A DNA stretch of 58,900 nt from Nemertoderma westbladi. Its lineage: Eukaryota > Xenacoelomorpha > Nemertodermatida > Nemertodermatidae. Numbering within the stretch: the stretch's first letter is position 1; each line of letters opens with the position of its first letter. A program made the translations under genes and the position numbers. Below, piece after piece: positions 22,110 to 31,128 of the stretch. The notes under the pieces are model-generated. The model was not told where the DNA came from and ran no database searches. It saw only the letters and a list, made by a program, of their open reading frames with translations. The DNA is taken from the NCBI GenBank assembly GCA_032718475.1, contig JAUCBJ010002206.1, forward strand, positions 1 through 58,900. The letters are read 5' to 3'.

Positions 22110-22590
22110 GAGCGGGTCACTCCATATTTGACGCCATTCACTTACACTGGAACCGATATGTTCGGCCTTTGATGGTTAAGGTGAAACGCCATATGGAGAA
22201 ACGATATGGTTTGATATTCATTTGCTACAACTCAAGAGCTGTGGCACTTGAGTTGGTACAAAGTGCAACCGCAGATGCATTCATCAATGCTCTGAGACGA
22301 TTTATGTGTCGTTATGGAGCTGTTAGGAGGATGCATTCCGACAATGGTGGTAACTTTGTAGGAGCAGAGAAAGAGCTTAGAGAAGCCAGGATCACATTGG
22401 CGAGCTCTGAGGTGACCAACTCAGTGCGAAAAAAAAAGGTGTGGAATGGAAATTTCACACGCCTTATGCCCACACACTTCAAGGGTGTGGGAGCGAATGA
22501 TCGGTACAGCAGGCAGACACCTCCGAGCCATCGCAACAGATCATACGGTCACAGAAGATGTATTGCGAAGCCATTGGATTGTAAAGCCAG
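22110..22590 (+). pseudogene. BEL/Pao-like integrase fragment
   Basis: Just after the repeat the frame shows PFTYTGTDMF (first catalytic Asp region). A frameshift follows near 22157, then KRYGLIFICYNSRAVALEL and MHSDNGGNFVGAEKELREA (second catalytic Asp), the signature of BEL/Pao integrases. Another frameshift near 22437 ends the readable region before the Glu. It ends at ~22590 against a piggyBac fragment on the other strand. It may be the distal part of the element whose protease is at 18230. Confidence 0.75.
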
Positions 22591-22995
22591 TGAGTGAATC
22601 ATGATGTGGCTCAGGTTTAGATATATTGGCCAAACTTTATTGAGTTTTGGATTCGGGTGGATTTCGGGGTCAAAAGTATCATTATCTGTAAAATGAAGAT
22701 TTTTTATTCAAAGCCTTGAAATGCTTTAGAAGCATACAGTGTTTAAAAATCGGGGTAGCTACCACTGGACGTTTTGTCCAGTACATCCAATAGTCCTGTT
22801 TATTTATAATGCCTAGAAGCATTGTAAGAGCAAAAAAGACACGAATTTCTGCCCCAGTTGTAGGTTGCCAAGACTGGTTGTTCTGAGCTGCATACCGATT
22901 ATTCTCAGTGGCAATAATATCAACTAGAGTATCATCATAAAACAGATTGAAAAATTCCAGAACTTCCCCATCCCATGTAAGTGTATAATAAAGTA
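22590..22995 (-). pseudogene. piggyBac transposase fragment (copy B)
   Basis: The minus frame reads FFNLFYDDTLVDIIATENN, WQPTTGAEIRVFFAL and YWMYWTKRP, the start of the piggyBac transposase core, then after a frameshift near 22700 HFTDNDTFDPE, NPKLNKVWPIYLNLS. Both Asp motifs and everything after are missing. A different lineage from the copies at 13860 and 28290. No terminal repeats seen. Confidence 0.7.
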
Positions 22996-23057
22996 ATAGT
23001 GTATGGTGTAAATAAATTGAATGAATAAATAAATTCGATTTAAATTAAATGAATAAA

Positions 23058-23487
23058 CAAAACCATTTACATTACATCATTAATTACAGTTGCAACAGCT
23101 CATCTCCAATTTATGTAATTAATATCACCTGGCAGCAATACCCAAGCTGAATATTTATTTATTTGTACTTCCCTCCTGTTTCACTCTAGCATACTTGAGG
23201 CCGTTAGAATATATGCAACTATAATTATAGAATATATGCAACTTAAGACAGCCCATTAAATAGAAGTGGGTTAGGTGAGAGGGTGAGCGTCAGGTTCTAG
23301 TTGCTGAGCTGGTTAGTGCTACTGATGAGGCCTGTAAGGCCGAAACGTATGTATACTGGTTCTAGACTTCTATACAGTATGCTGGTTCAACACCCAGTGC
23401 CGCGCTTTCTCATTTTTTTCCACTTCTGAACAAAATCATTTACATTACATAATTAATTACAGTGGCAACAGCTCATCTCCAATTTAT
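23058..23487 (+). mobile_element. 316-bp insert with hammerhead motif between 57-bp direct repeats
   Basis: 57-bp sequences at 23058-23114 and 23431-23487 differ at three positions and bracket 23115-23430. The interrupted target is coding-like minus-strand sequence (23431-23720), so the repeats look like a long target-site duplication. The insert has no ORF, contains the hammerhead motif at 23322-23353 and ends near a T-rich stretch. Penelope-like elements are known to carry hammerhead ribozymes; this could be a non-autonomous derivative. The link is inferred. Confidence 0.6.
23322..23353 (+). ncRNA. Hammerhead ribozyme core (type I, minimal stem III)
   Basis: CTGATGA (23322-23328), stem II GGCC-TGTAA-GGCC (23329-23341), GAAA (23342-23345), then a two-pair stem III AC-GTAT-GT and cleavage-site A at 23353. 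Cleavage is expected between 23353 and 23354. All core positions of the hammerhead fold are present. Stem I (flanks near 23310-23321 and 23354-23366) pairs only weakly by eye. The two-pair stem III is typical of the metazoan retroelement type. Confidence 0.75.
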
Positions 23488-23720
23488 TAGTTATGAATGC
23501 CTTCATTGTGTCATGTAGCCACTGCATTCCGATTTCACCAATGCCCACGAACTGTGATAATTCGCAGCTGCTAATACCACTAGCTGCACTCTGTGACAAA
23601 TCTGCTTGACAAAGTGTAGAAGAGGCAGTAATGTGCTGCCACTGATTAAGGCAACTCTCCATACTAGTAAAATGGGACTTGTCTTCATAAGACCCCGAAT
23701 CCTTATTCTCACACTAATTT
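23455..23720 (-). pseudogene. Unrecognised coding fragment with IGEIG motif
   Basis: The minus frame has KSHFTSMESCLNQWQHIT and CELSQFVGIGEIGMQWLHD, stopping near 23455. The LSQF..IGEIG...L..T.K.F.T pattern matches the fragment at 4285-4515. The 57-bp repeat overlaps its 3' end, so the hammerhead insert interrupted it. Function unknown. Confidence 0.4.
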
Positions 23721-23729
23721 GAAACACAC

Positions 23730-25540
23730 ATCCTTCAAGTCTGTAATTATTGTTACCAAACCATATATATATTATTTCCAGTTCAATTACCAGTCTAATA
23801 CCCTTTCAATAATTTTCATGTAATAAAAGGTCGTATCCTTATCAGGCCGCCAGACCCGTCACTAGTAATATTCAATAAATTTCATAAGACTTGGGGACTG
23901 GTGTCATGCATGCAGTGAGAGAACGATAGTTTGATAATCAGGAATTAGGAACCCACAGATTACTTACTGTAAGAATTGCTCGCTGATATATTGATTGATT
24001 GACTGGCTAAGCAATCTCAGGAACCGCACTTATGATTTTGATGAAATTTTCATCTAAATGATTCATCTAAATACCTTAAAGTCGGGTCCGCTTCATGTTT
24101 TTCAAATGTCTCATTGTCATTTAAATAGTGTTCTTCTTTGTTAATATAATCAGACTTCTCCGTTCTAACAAATCTTTGTGAACCTTTATCTTGTATTCGT
24201 TGAATGTGTTCACAACACATGTGTCATTGCCTCCTAATAGTGTGCTTGTTGTGCTCTGGTCTGTGGGTTTTCCGTTTTCTTTATGATCTCATAGTATTTT
24301 TTCCTAGTTTTGTTTACAATATCTCGTGAGGCAATAACTCTACCATTGTTTTGATGGTGTCTACACCCACTAAATAGACTTGCGGTTTGAATGATACTAA
24401 GATCAGTGCAATAGGAGTAGGAGAAGTTGAAATTCACTACAATGTAGTACATTAGCCAGTTCTGCTAATATAATTAATATATAATATAATATTAATCTAT
24501 AATTTGACCTGGGTATTTTGTTTAAATGTATGGCACTATTATAAATAGTATTACTAATTTATTTAATACTATTTAAGAAAAAGACGCCAGCAGAAGATTT
24601 AAAAATATCATTTCTGGAATCAGGGCGCTGAAGAACACTAAAAAATGAAATCAGTTAGTCTGGGCATTTTTCTTTTATAAAAAGTATGTTCAGCCCCACC
24701 ATGCCCCCCACCACGATGAATGCCCTACTTACGACGACTATATTTGTGCATTGGTTGACTATCCTGTGTTTGGGAACTACCAGGTGTTGCTCGCACTATC
24801 AAAAGCGTATTAGGGGCAGATACAGGTATTAACAACAGAAGGGGGTCACACATTTGAGCAATTTGGGTCTGGGGGTTTACCTACAATTCTTATCGACCTG
24901 TGTATCGACAAAGGGATACGGTATATCCGTAACTATGGGAAAGTCCTCCTGCAGGTCGCTATAAATGGCAGATCCCATTTTATATATTGATTCGTCCAAT
25001 AATATGTCCAAGACAGGTCTCGGAAGTAACGCGGCGTCAATTCCCATGGCCGGATGGCGGTTGGTACTCCGCACGTAAGCCTCAGCCTTTTATTTGTTTT
25101 AGTTTAGAAACCACAATAGTTTATCACATAACAAATAAATTTTTAGGAAAAGTCATAAAATGTCAGATTCCCAACTGCGTTTGTTTCAGAATTATTATAA
25201 AAAAAACACGGGGGCACATGACCCCCCCCCCCCCCCCCGGGTTTAATAGGGTTAAGTAGTATATTTAAAAGCAGCAGTCCCTGGCGATTTATCGCATAAT
25301 TATTGTAGTAAATCGTGTATTCATAATCTTGTTCTAATTCCTTCACTATCTGAGGTTTTGGATGATTCGTCTAAGAGGAATATAAATTTAAAATTATTCT
25401 GTAAACTGTACGAAGTGAAACTACGTTCTTGAATTATAAACATGATTCTACAATAAAAATTCGATTAGGTTAAATAAATCTGATAAGGAATAAGAAAATG
25501 ATTATACATTTTTTTGCATACCTCCTACATCCATTCTCCC
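23730..25540. other. Mostly AT-rich, weak coding-like patches
   Basis: A minus frame at 24234-24452 ends KYYEIIKKTENPQTRAQQAH and another at 24880-25074 contains PVLDILLDESIYKMGSAIY; neither has a recognised motif or clear splice signals. C17 lies at 25222-25238. Confidence 0.35.
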
Positions 25541-25550
25541 TACATCCATT

Positions 25551-25785
25551 TCAATTGGTTGAGTTCCATGCTGGGGTGTGTTGGCATGGTCCTTCTTTCA
25601 TTGCCATTAACAGCTTTGGGAGTTTTGATACTCCTAGAACAGTGTCTGACAGCTGATAATAATTCCGATGAACACTGATATTGTGTCCCATTAATTTTAC
25701 AAGCATATCCAGGTGGAGAGCGCAAATGGAGCATTTGCGCCGTGCGAGTGCATGACCGACGGCGTTGGCCATATGGTATTGTTCT
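25551..25785 (-). pseudogene. Tyrosine-recombinase-like C-terminal exon
   Basis: After an acceptor-like TATTCTAG near 25785, the minus frame gives MANAVGHALARRKCSICALH, then LVKLMGHNISVHRNYYQLSD and VLGVSKLPKLLMAMKEG. The MGH-(8)-YY spacing and the following helix match the C-terminal half of tyrosine-recombinase-like proteins widespread in invertebrate genomes (catalytic His and Tyr). The Arg-bearing part is not here; the adjacent unknown gene on the same strand was interrupted just upstream by a LINE. Frame ends near 25551. Confidence 0.5.
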
Positions 25786-25799
25786 AGAATATTACAGTA

Positions 25800-27905
25800 T
25801 TATTAATCCCATGTAAAATTAAAAGTTAAAGCCCATGTTGCTGATGGAAAATAACAAATGCCTACCTTGATTTTGTTAACCGCTTTGAAAAAAACGTGAT
25901 TTTTTTTTTATATGAGTAAATTACATGTTTCCCCACATAATGACACCTTGCTTGACCAAATTTTATCAATTTAAAAACTGGAAATTGCGTGTTGAAAAGT
26001 GCCATTTTTGAAAAATTTAGGTGTCTTTTTGAATCTTAAGAAAGAAAGTATCAGATTCAAAGGATTTACAATTCGGGAGGTAGAAGTTTGAAGCACTAGC
26101 TCTGGTACTGTAAGAGTGTGTATCGCGTACTCTGTTGAATTTTTGTTTTAGGTAATTGGGACATTTACCATTATACACTTTATGCACATGGTTAAGGCGT
26201 AGCTGCTTAACTCTACTATCTAAGTTAAGTAGTCCAGATTCAGAAAAGTCATCTGGAGTTAGGTGGTGCCTAGGTTTGTAGTCTTTAATAAATCGTACTA
26301 CTTTATTCTGAGCTTCTTGTAATTTACATTTAAGCTGTTTGGTTAAGCCTTCATACCAAGAAGAGCACGCATAGTCCATGTGACACTGTATTAAAGAAGA
26401 GCAAAGTAACTTGCGGGAGTCGGTGTTCAAACTATTTTTATTTCTGTATAGAAACCTAAGCCTACTGTTAACTTTCGAGAAAATATTTTTCACTGTACTT
26501 TCTCCTGATAAGCAGTTATCCAATGTAGCGCCTAAATATTTAACTTCCTTTTTATTTTCAATCTTATGTCCATTACTAGTGACTCCAAACTTAGTTACCT
26601 TCTTTAACTTTCTTTTGGAACCAAACAAAATACTTTCAGTTTTACCGTAGTGAATGGATAGCTTATTATCAACCAACCACTCATTACAGGATTCTAGAAC
26701 TGCACTTAACTTTTGGGAAATATGGATAGGATCTTTATGAGAGAAAATAAGAGCACTGTCGTCGGCATATAAAATGAGTTTAAAATCGGGATCTATACTA
26801 CTTATCATATCATTTACATAGCATACAAAAAGCAGAGGCCCTAATATACTACCTTGCGGTACACCACAGGTAATCTCTTGTACAGTAGACAGCGATTTGC
26901 TAATGACTACAGTTTGACCTCTGTCTGACAGGTAGGACTTGAACCAGTCTATAGAACCTACACCCATCAGGCCTAACTTACCAAGCAGAATTTCGTGATC
27001 TACAGTATCGAAAGCCTTTTGTAGGTCCAACATTACCATAGCAGTATATAAACCCTTTGCGTTATTACATCTAATTGTATCAGTTAAGTTAATAAGGCAG
27101 GTGTCTGTAGAATATGATTTACGAAAACCGGACTGAAGTTCATAGATCAGATTTAGCCTACTAAGATGTGCCTCCAGCTGTAGAAAAACAGAACGTTCTA
27201 GAATTTTAGATACAATACTTAAGATACTAACAGGTCTGTAATTACAGGGTTCTACTTTACTATTCTTTTTATACAGAGGAACAACCTTAGCTAATTTAAG
27301 TTCGTCTGGTACTACATTATCTACGATAGAGTAATTAATAATAAAAGTAATAGGCACTTTAAGTACTTCAGCACCATCCTTAAGAAAACGGGCAGGTATT
27401 AGGTCTAGACCGGTACTTTTTGAGGCTGATAGGCTAAGTAGATTTTTAAAAACGAAATCCTCAGAAACGGGTTTTAAAAATAACTTTTCTGAATTTTGTA
27501 ACTTTTCTAAATAAAAATTATTTAGAGTTTCGGACCCTATACTATATTTATTACTTGATAACGGTAATTTCTTAACTAAATTAGAGGCAACATTAGTAAA
27601 ATAATTATTAAATAAATTACTAACTAGAGTATGATCATGAATCAGCTCACCGTTATCTTGCAGAACAATATTCGATTTAGATTTAAGGTTTTTATAACCT
27701 AAAGATTTTAGGGTAGACCATAGACTTTTTGGATTATCTTTATTCTCACTTATTTTGTTGTACAAATATTCAGATTTAGCTTTTTTTATTTCCCGTTGGA
27801 CAAGGTTTCTATATTTGCAGTAATTATTATAATCAGCTAAAACACGGTATTTCCTAAATTTATACAAATAGTTATCTCTTTCTCTGATATTACTAAGAAT
27901 ACCCG
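25800..27905 (-). mobile_element. CR1/Jockey-group LINE, 5'-truncated
   Basis: Begins in the linker (SNIRERDNYLYKFRKYR) and extends through a complete RT and C-terminus to a stop at 26017. The 3' end is not sharply defined. The endonuclease and ORF1 are missing. It is inserted in the coding frame of an older minus-strand gene (ending LFLLTEKLCHTSG), and by chance the junction is in frame. Confidence 0.75.
26017..27905 (-). CDS. Reverse transcriptase of CR1/Jockey-group LINE
   Basis: About 630 residues. Linker with NPKSLWSTLKSLGYKNLKS; RT motifs: NYRPVSILSIVSKILERSVF (motif 1), LQSGFRKSYSTDTCLINL (motif 2), VMLDLQKAFDTVDHEILL (motif A), ITCGVPQGSILGPLLFVCYV (motif B), LILYADDSALIF (motif C, YADD), then NKLSIHYGKTESILFGS and VKYLGATLD, and the thumb CHMDYACSSWYEG. 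No internal stop, so RT is structurally complete and recent. The open frame continues upstream for 128 codons of unrelated host-like sequence and takes its ATG (28302) from a piggyBac terminus, a chance chimera. Confidence 0.85.
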
Positions 27906-28289
27906 AGGTATGACAGAGCTTCTCTGTCAGCAAGAACAAACCTATCTTTGCAGTAGCAGTCTCATTCAGATCACCAGGGTCAATGCTCCCTATTTTCTCC
28001 ATCACAATCAGTTGGCGGCAAACATCAATGAAACTCGGGGTGAATACGGCGTTTTCATTCAAGTCTGTTACATTTTTTACCACCTTCCACAAATGGACGA
28101 AATCGTGACAAATGCATTCATATACTATGCTATTGTCTAGCATGTATGGCAGATCAGCGAGAATAATTGCCCCATGATAAAACCCGACTACGTGGTACAA
28201 TGTTGTTGCTATGAATTTACTTCTTTCAAAACCATTAAGCGCCAGATAGTTCAACTCTTCTACTTCCGCTTTAATGTCGTCCACATTAA
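27890..28289 (-). pseudogene. Unknown gene 'X', exon part downstream of the piggyBac insertion
   Basis: The minus frame from the TTAA at 28286-28289 reads VDDIKAEVEELNYLALNGF, FYHGAIILADLPYMLDNSIV and CICHDFVHLWKVVKNVTDL, up to LFLLTEKLCHTSG where the LINE begins. It is the in-frame continuation of 30588-30679 once the piggyBac element is ignored. No family recognised. Confidence 0.45.
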
Positions 28290-30583
28290 CCCTTCCATGC
28301 ATGAATTAATTTTTTTTTTCGAATTTTTTCAGAAAAACCTATTTTCTGGTATATTTTTACCTGCAAATTCAGAAAAAAATATCAAAAGTTAAAAAAAATG
28401 GTCAGTTTTTGAGCTATGGTGCGTTTTGTCTGCGTGCCATATATGGCACGATATGCATTAGAGGTAACAAAAAGTCTAAACCCTTTAGTGCATGATGGGC
28501 CATATATGGCACAATACAAAACATTTTTGCTTTTAATTTTCTTACAATTTCCTTTTTTATAATTACATAGATAAATTACAAATTAGTTTGTGTGAAATTT
28601 CCTGAAACAATTTTGATCTTTATTAAAACATAAGGCAGTTTGGCATTTTTCACAACTAACGAATGTCCTTTTATTTCAGTTTGAAAGTTTGCACCTCAGT
28701 CGTTTTGGTTCATAAGAAGGCCAATGGCCAGTGCAGTCAAGCCTGATATCGTCTCTTGGAAGTGGGGGTTCCCTTTTCCTTGGTTCTGTAGATAATGTAC
28801 TTGGGCGACCACCTCTTGCACTTGGAAATTGAGATCCAATTCGGCACATCGTCACTCCTAGACTCTCCCGAAACTCTGTGATGGTCATGTTAGAACTTGG
28901 ACCATGAACCTTCCCGAACAAGATCCAACTATTGACAATAGTTACATCTATTAGATGGTAAAACATGCGAAAATACAATTTCTTTGTCTTCATCCTTATT
29001 CGTTTTCGACTTAGGAAACTATTATGCAGGTCTACTCCTCCCATAAACCGATTGTACTCACGGATTGCAGCAGGCTGCGATACTTCTCTATATTCCCCAG
29101 CACATTCTGAAATATCTTCTACATGTTCCAATAGGCATTTCCCCAACATAACTCGATGCCACATGTTCTGCTTTATTATCATTCCATGCCACTACACGAA
29201 TATCTACACCTTTCTTTAATTTATCCTGCATCCCAGAGTCTCAGAGATCTCACAGTTATATCATCCCCCTCTTTACCTGAACCATCTGCGCCAACAATTC
29301 CTCTTCCACCCCCTCTCACTCTGACGTTTCCTCTACTACCTGCACTTTCGGCTCCAATAATTCCTCTTCCACCCCCTCTCACTCTGACGTTTCCTCTACC
29401 ACCTACACCTCCAATTCGAGCAATTCATCTTCCACCCCCTCTAACTCTGGCATTTCCTCTGACACCTGCACTTGCCGCTCCAACAATTCCTCTACCACCT
29501 CTCACTCCAAAAAAATCGCTATCACATCCACTGTCACTCTCATCCTGAACTGGCGCAATGTTGGTTACCACTTCCTCTGAATAACCTCTATCTTCCTTCC
29601 AATATCTGCCACTGACTTGATTGGAAGTCCAGGAAATCGAGTTCTCTGAATTGTCCCAAGAATAATCCGAATCTGCTGATATGACAATGTTTAATTGTTC
29701 AATGTCTTCAAGATCATCTTCCAAAAAAGAATCATCCATTTTATATTTTGCTTTTTACATATCAGGTCACACATACAAATCACACATCAATTCTATATTA
29801 CAATTAAAGTAAGCCAAATCTCTAAACAACATGTATAATTATTGAAGACATTCAACTAAATCTATAACATGTATGTACGTACAATCGAATAATTACCAGT
29901 TCACCTAAATTCCACACAAAATGTGTTATACAATAAATTGTTCAAACTAATAAAATTAAAATAACACTATATTTTTAATGTAATTTAAGAAGATATTGAC
30001 AAACTGTTGTCTAGTGCAGTAGGTTCATAAAATATTTAAAACAGAAAAGAAAATGTATAAATGATAGACTGATTGAAATATACAATAGTCTGACTATAAG
30101 TAGCTGGATTCAGGTAGACAGGTAGAGTAAACAATGTTGGTTGTCCATTTGTGGCACGCTATGCAGTAAACACGTTAACATTTCTTGAAGTCTCTATTGC
30201 ATACTGTGCCATATATGGAACACCTGTATTTTTCACTGTAACGGAGAAATTCTAAACTTTTACAATAATTTTGCATTTTTGGGTTATAAAGCGATAATTT
30301 GTTTACTATAAAATAGTTTTTTTAACCACCACTGGCATATATATCGAAAATTACAACTCATTGAAAACTGTCAATTTTTGAAATTATCAATTTTAGACCT
30401 GGCCTGTTCTAAAGCATTATAAAAATAATTCACACGCCATCTTGTGTACAGATTGTGTTTCAACTGCAAGAATATAGAATTCAAGAGATGTCCAGCAAAG
30501 ATTAGGATATTATGAGCAGATTTCCATTCTGTAGAATTAAAAATATTAGGTGTTCCATATATGGCACAGCATGCATGGAAGGG
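28290..30583 (-). mobile_element. piggyBac DNA transposon (copy C) with intact termini and TTAA duplication
   Basis: Perfect 14-bp terminal inverted repeats CCCTTCCATGCATG (28290-28303) and its reverse complement (30570-30583) are flanked by TTAA at 28286-28289 and 30584-30587, the piggyBac signature. Length 2294 bp. Subterminal palindromes GTGCCATATATGGCAC or close variants occur at ~28436, ~28498, ~30207 and ~30552. The transposase inside is deleted and frameshifted, so the copy is non-autonomous but could be mobilised in trans. It interrupts an exon of gene X. Confidence 0.93.
28676..29739 (-). pseudogene. piggyBac transposase remnant, catalytic core deleted
   Basis: ATG 29739 starts an acidic N-terminus (MDDSFLEDDLEDIEQLN), then an Arg/Gly-rich repeat (GVRGGRGIVGAASAGVRGN and relatives) encoded by ~60-bp units repeated three times at ~29280-29470 with a frame break. 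Next comes DIRVVAWNDNKAEHVASS (about 29210-29130), a frameshift, then SQPAAIREYNRFMGGVDLHN, TKKLYFRMFYHLIDVTIVNS and a basic C-terminus ending at 28676. The region with the two first catalytic Asp motifs is missing between the RG repeat and DIRVVAW. No CxxC finger is obvious at the end. Confidence 0.8.
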
Positions 30584-30587
30584 TTAA

Positions 30588-30679
30588 AACCACTTAGTGG
30601 TTGTTCAACACCCATAGCAGCTATGTCAACCGATTGAATTTCCTTTGAAGTTTTAAGTTTTTTCCTTACAGTTACGAAC
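30588..30679 (-). pseudogene. Unknown gene 'X', exon part upstream of the piggyBac insertion
   Basis: After acceptor TTTTCAG the frame reads FVTVRKKLKTSKEIQSVDIA and MGVEQPLSGFN, reaching the TTAA. It continues across the piggyBac in the frame at 28289. It joins in phase to a possible upstream exon ending at 30850 (phase 2; donor GTTTTC, non-consensus). Confidence 0.4.
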
Positions 30680-30849
30680 CTGAAAAGTTAATACAAATAT
30701 ACTGTTATTAAAATCAACCAAACTTAAATACAGTATCGCATTTTCATTCATATAATCCAAAAATCCTATAATATAATCCTAATCCCTATAATTCATATAA
30801 TATTAACATGTACCGGTATTAATCGCCAGTCTCCAATTCGTTTGAAAAC

Positions 30850-31128
30850 CTACATTTCCTTTGTGTTGTACTTTCTTCCTCTGGGGTCGATACAATGAGG
30901 ACCAGTATAATTATTGTGAGCAAAACTTGGGATAGGAGTAGCACCCACCAGTACAACGTTATTCCTGTGCTCTGCCAGAAATGGCAACCATGCTTCAAAA
31001 AATAACTATTATACAGTGTTGTAGAAACCACTGAAACCCTGTATGCCTGGCCCAGGCTATTATTAACCTGTGAGTGATTAGTTGGCCTAAATATGATATC
31101 CCACTCCATATCGAAATCTTCATCCGAT
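30850..31128 (-). CDS. Possible exon of gene 'X' encoding a transmembrane segment
   Basis: An open minus frame starting after CCAG at 31129 (peptide SDEDFDMEWDIIFRPTN) contains GCHFWQSTGITLYWWV and a strongly hydrophobic stretch (VLLLSQVLLTIIILVLIV), then charged residues (STPEEESTTQRKCR). With the weak donor at 30850 it joins in frame to 30588-30679. Without splicing it ends at a stop at 30819. Predicted single-pass membrane anchor. No family recognised; the gene model is tentative. Confidence 0.35.
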
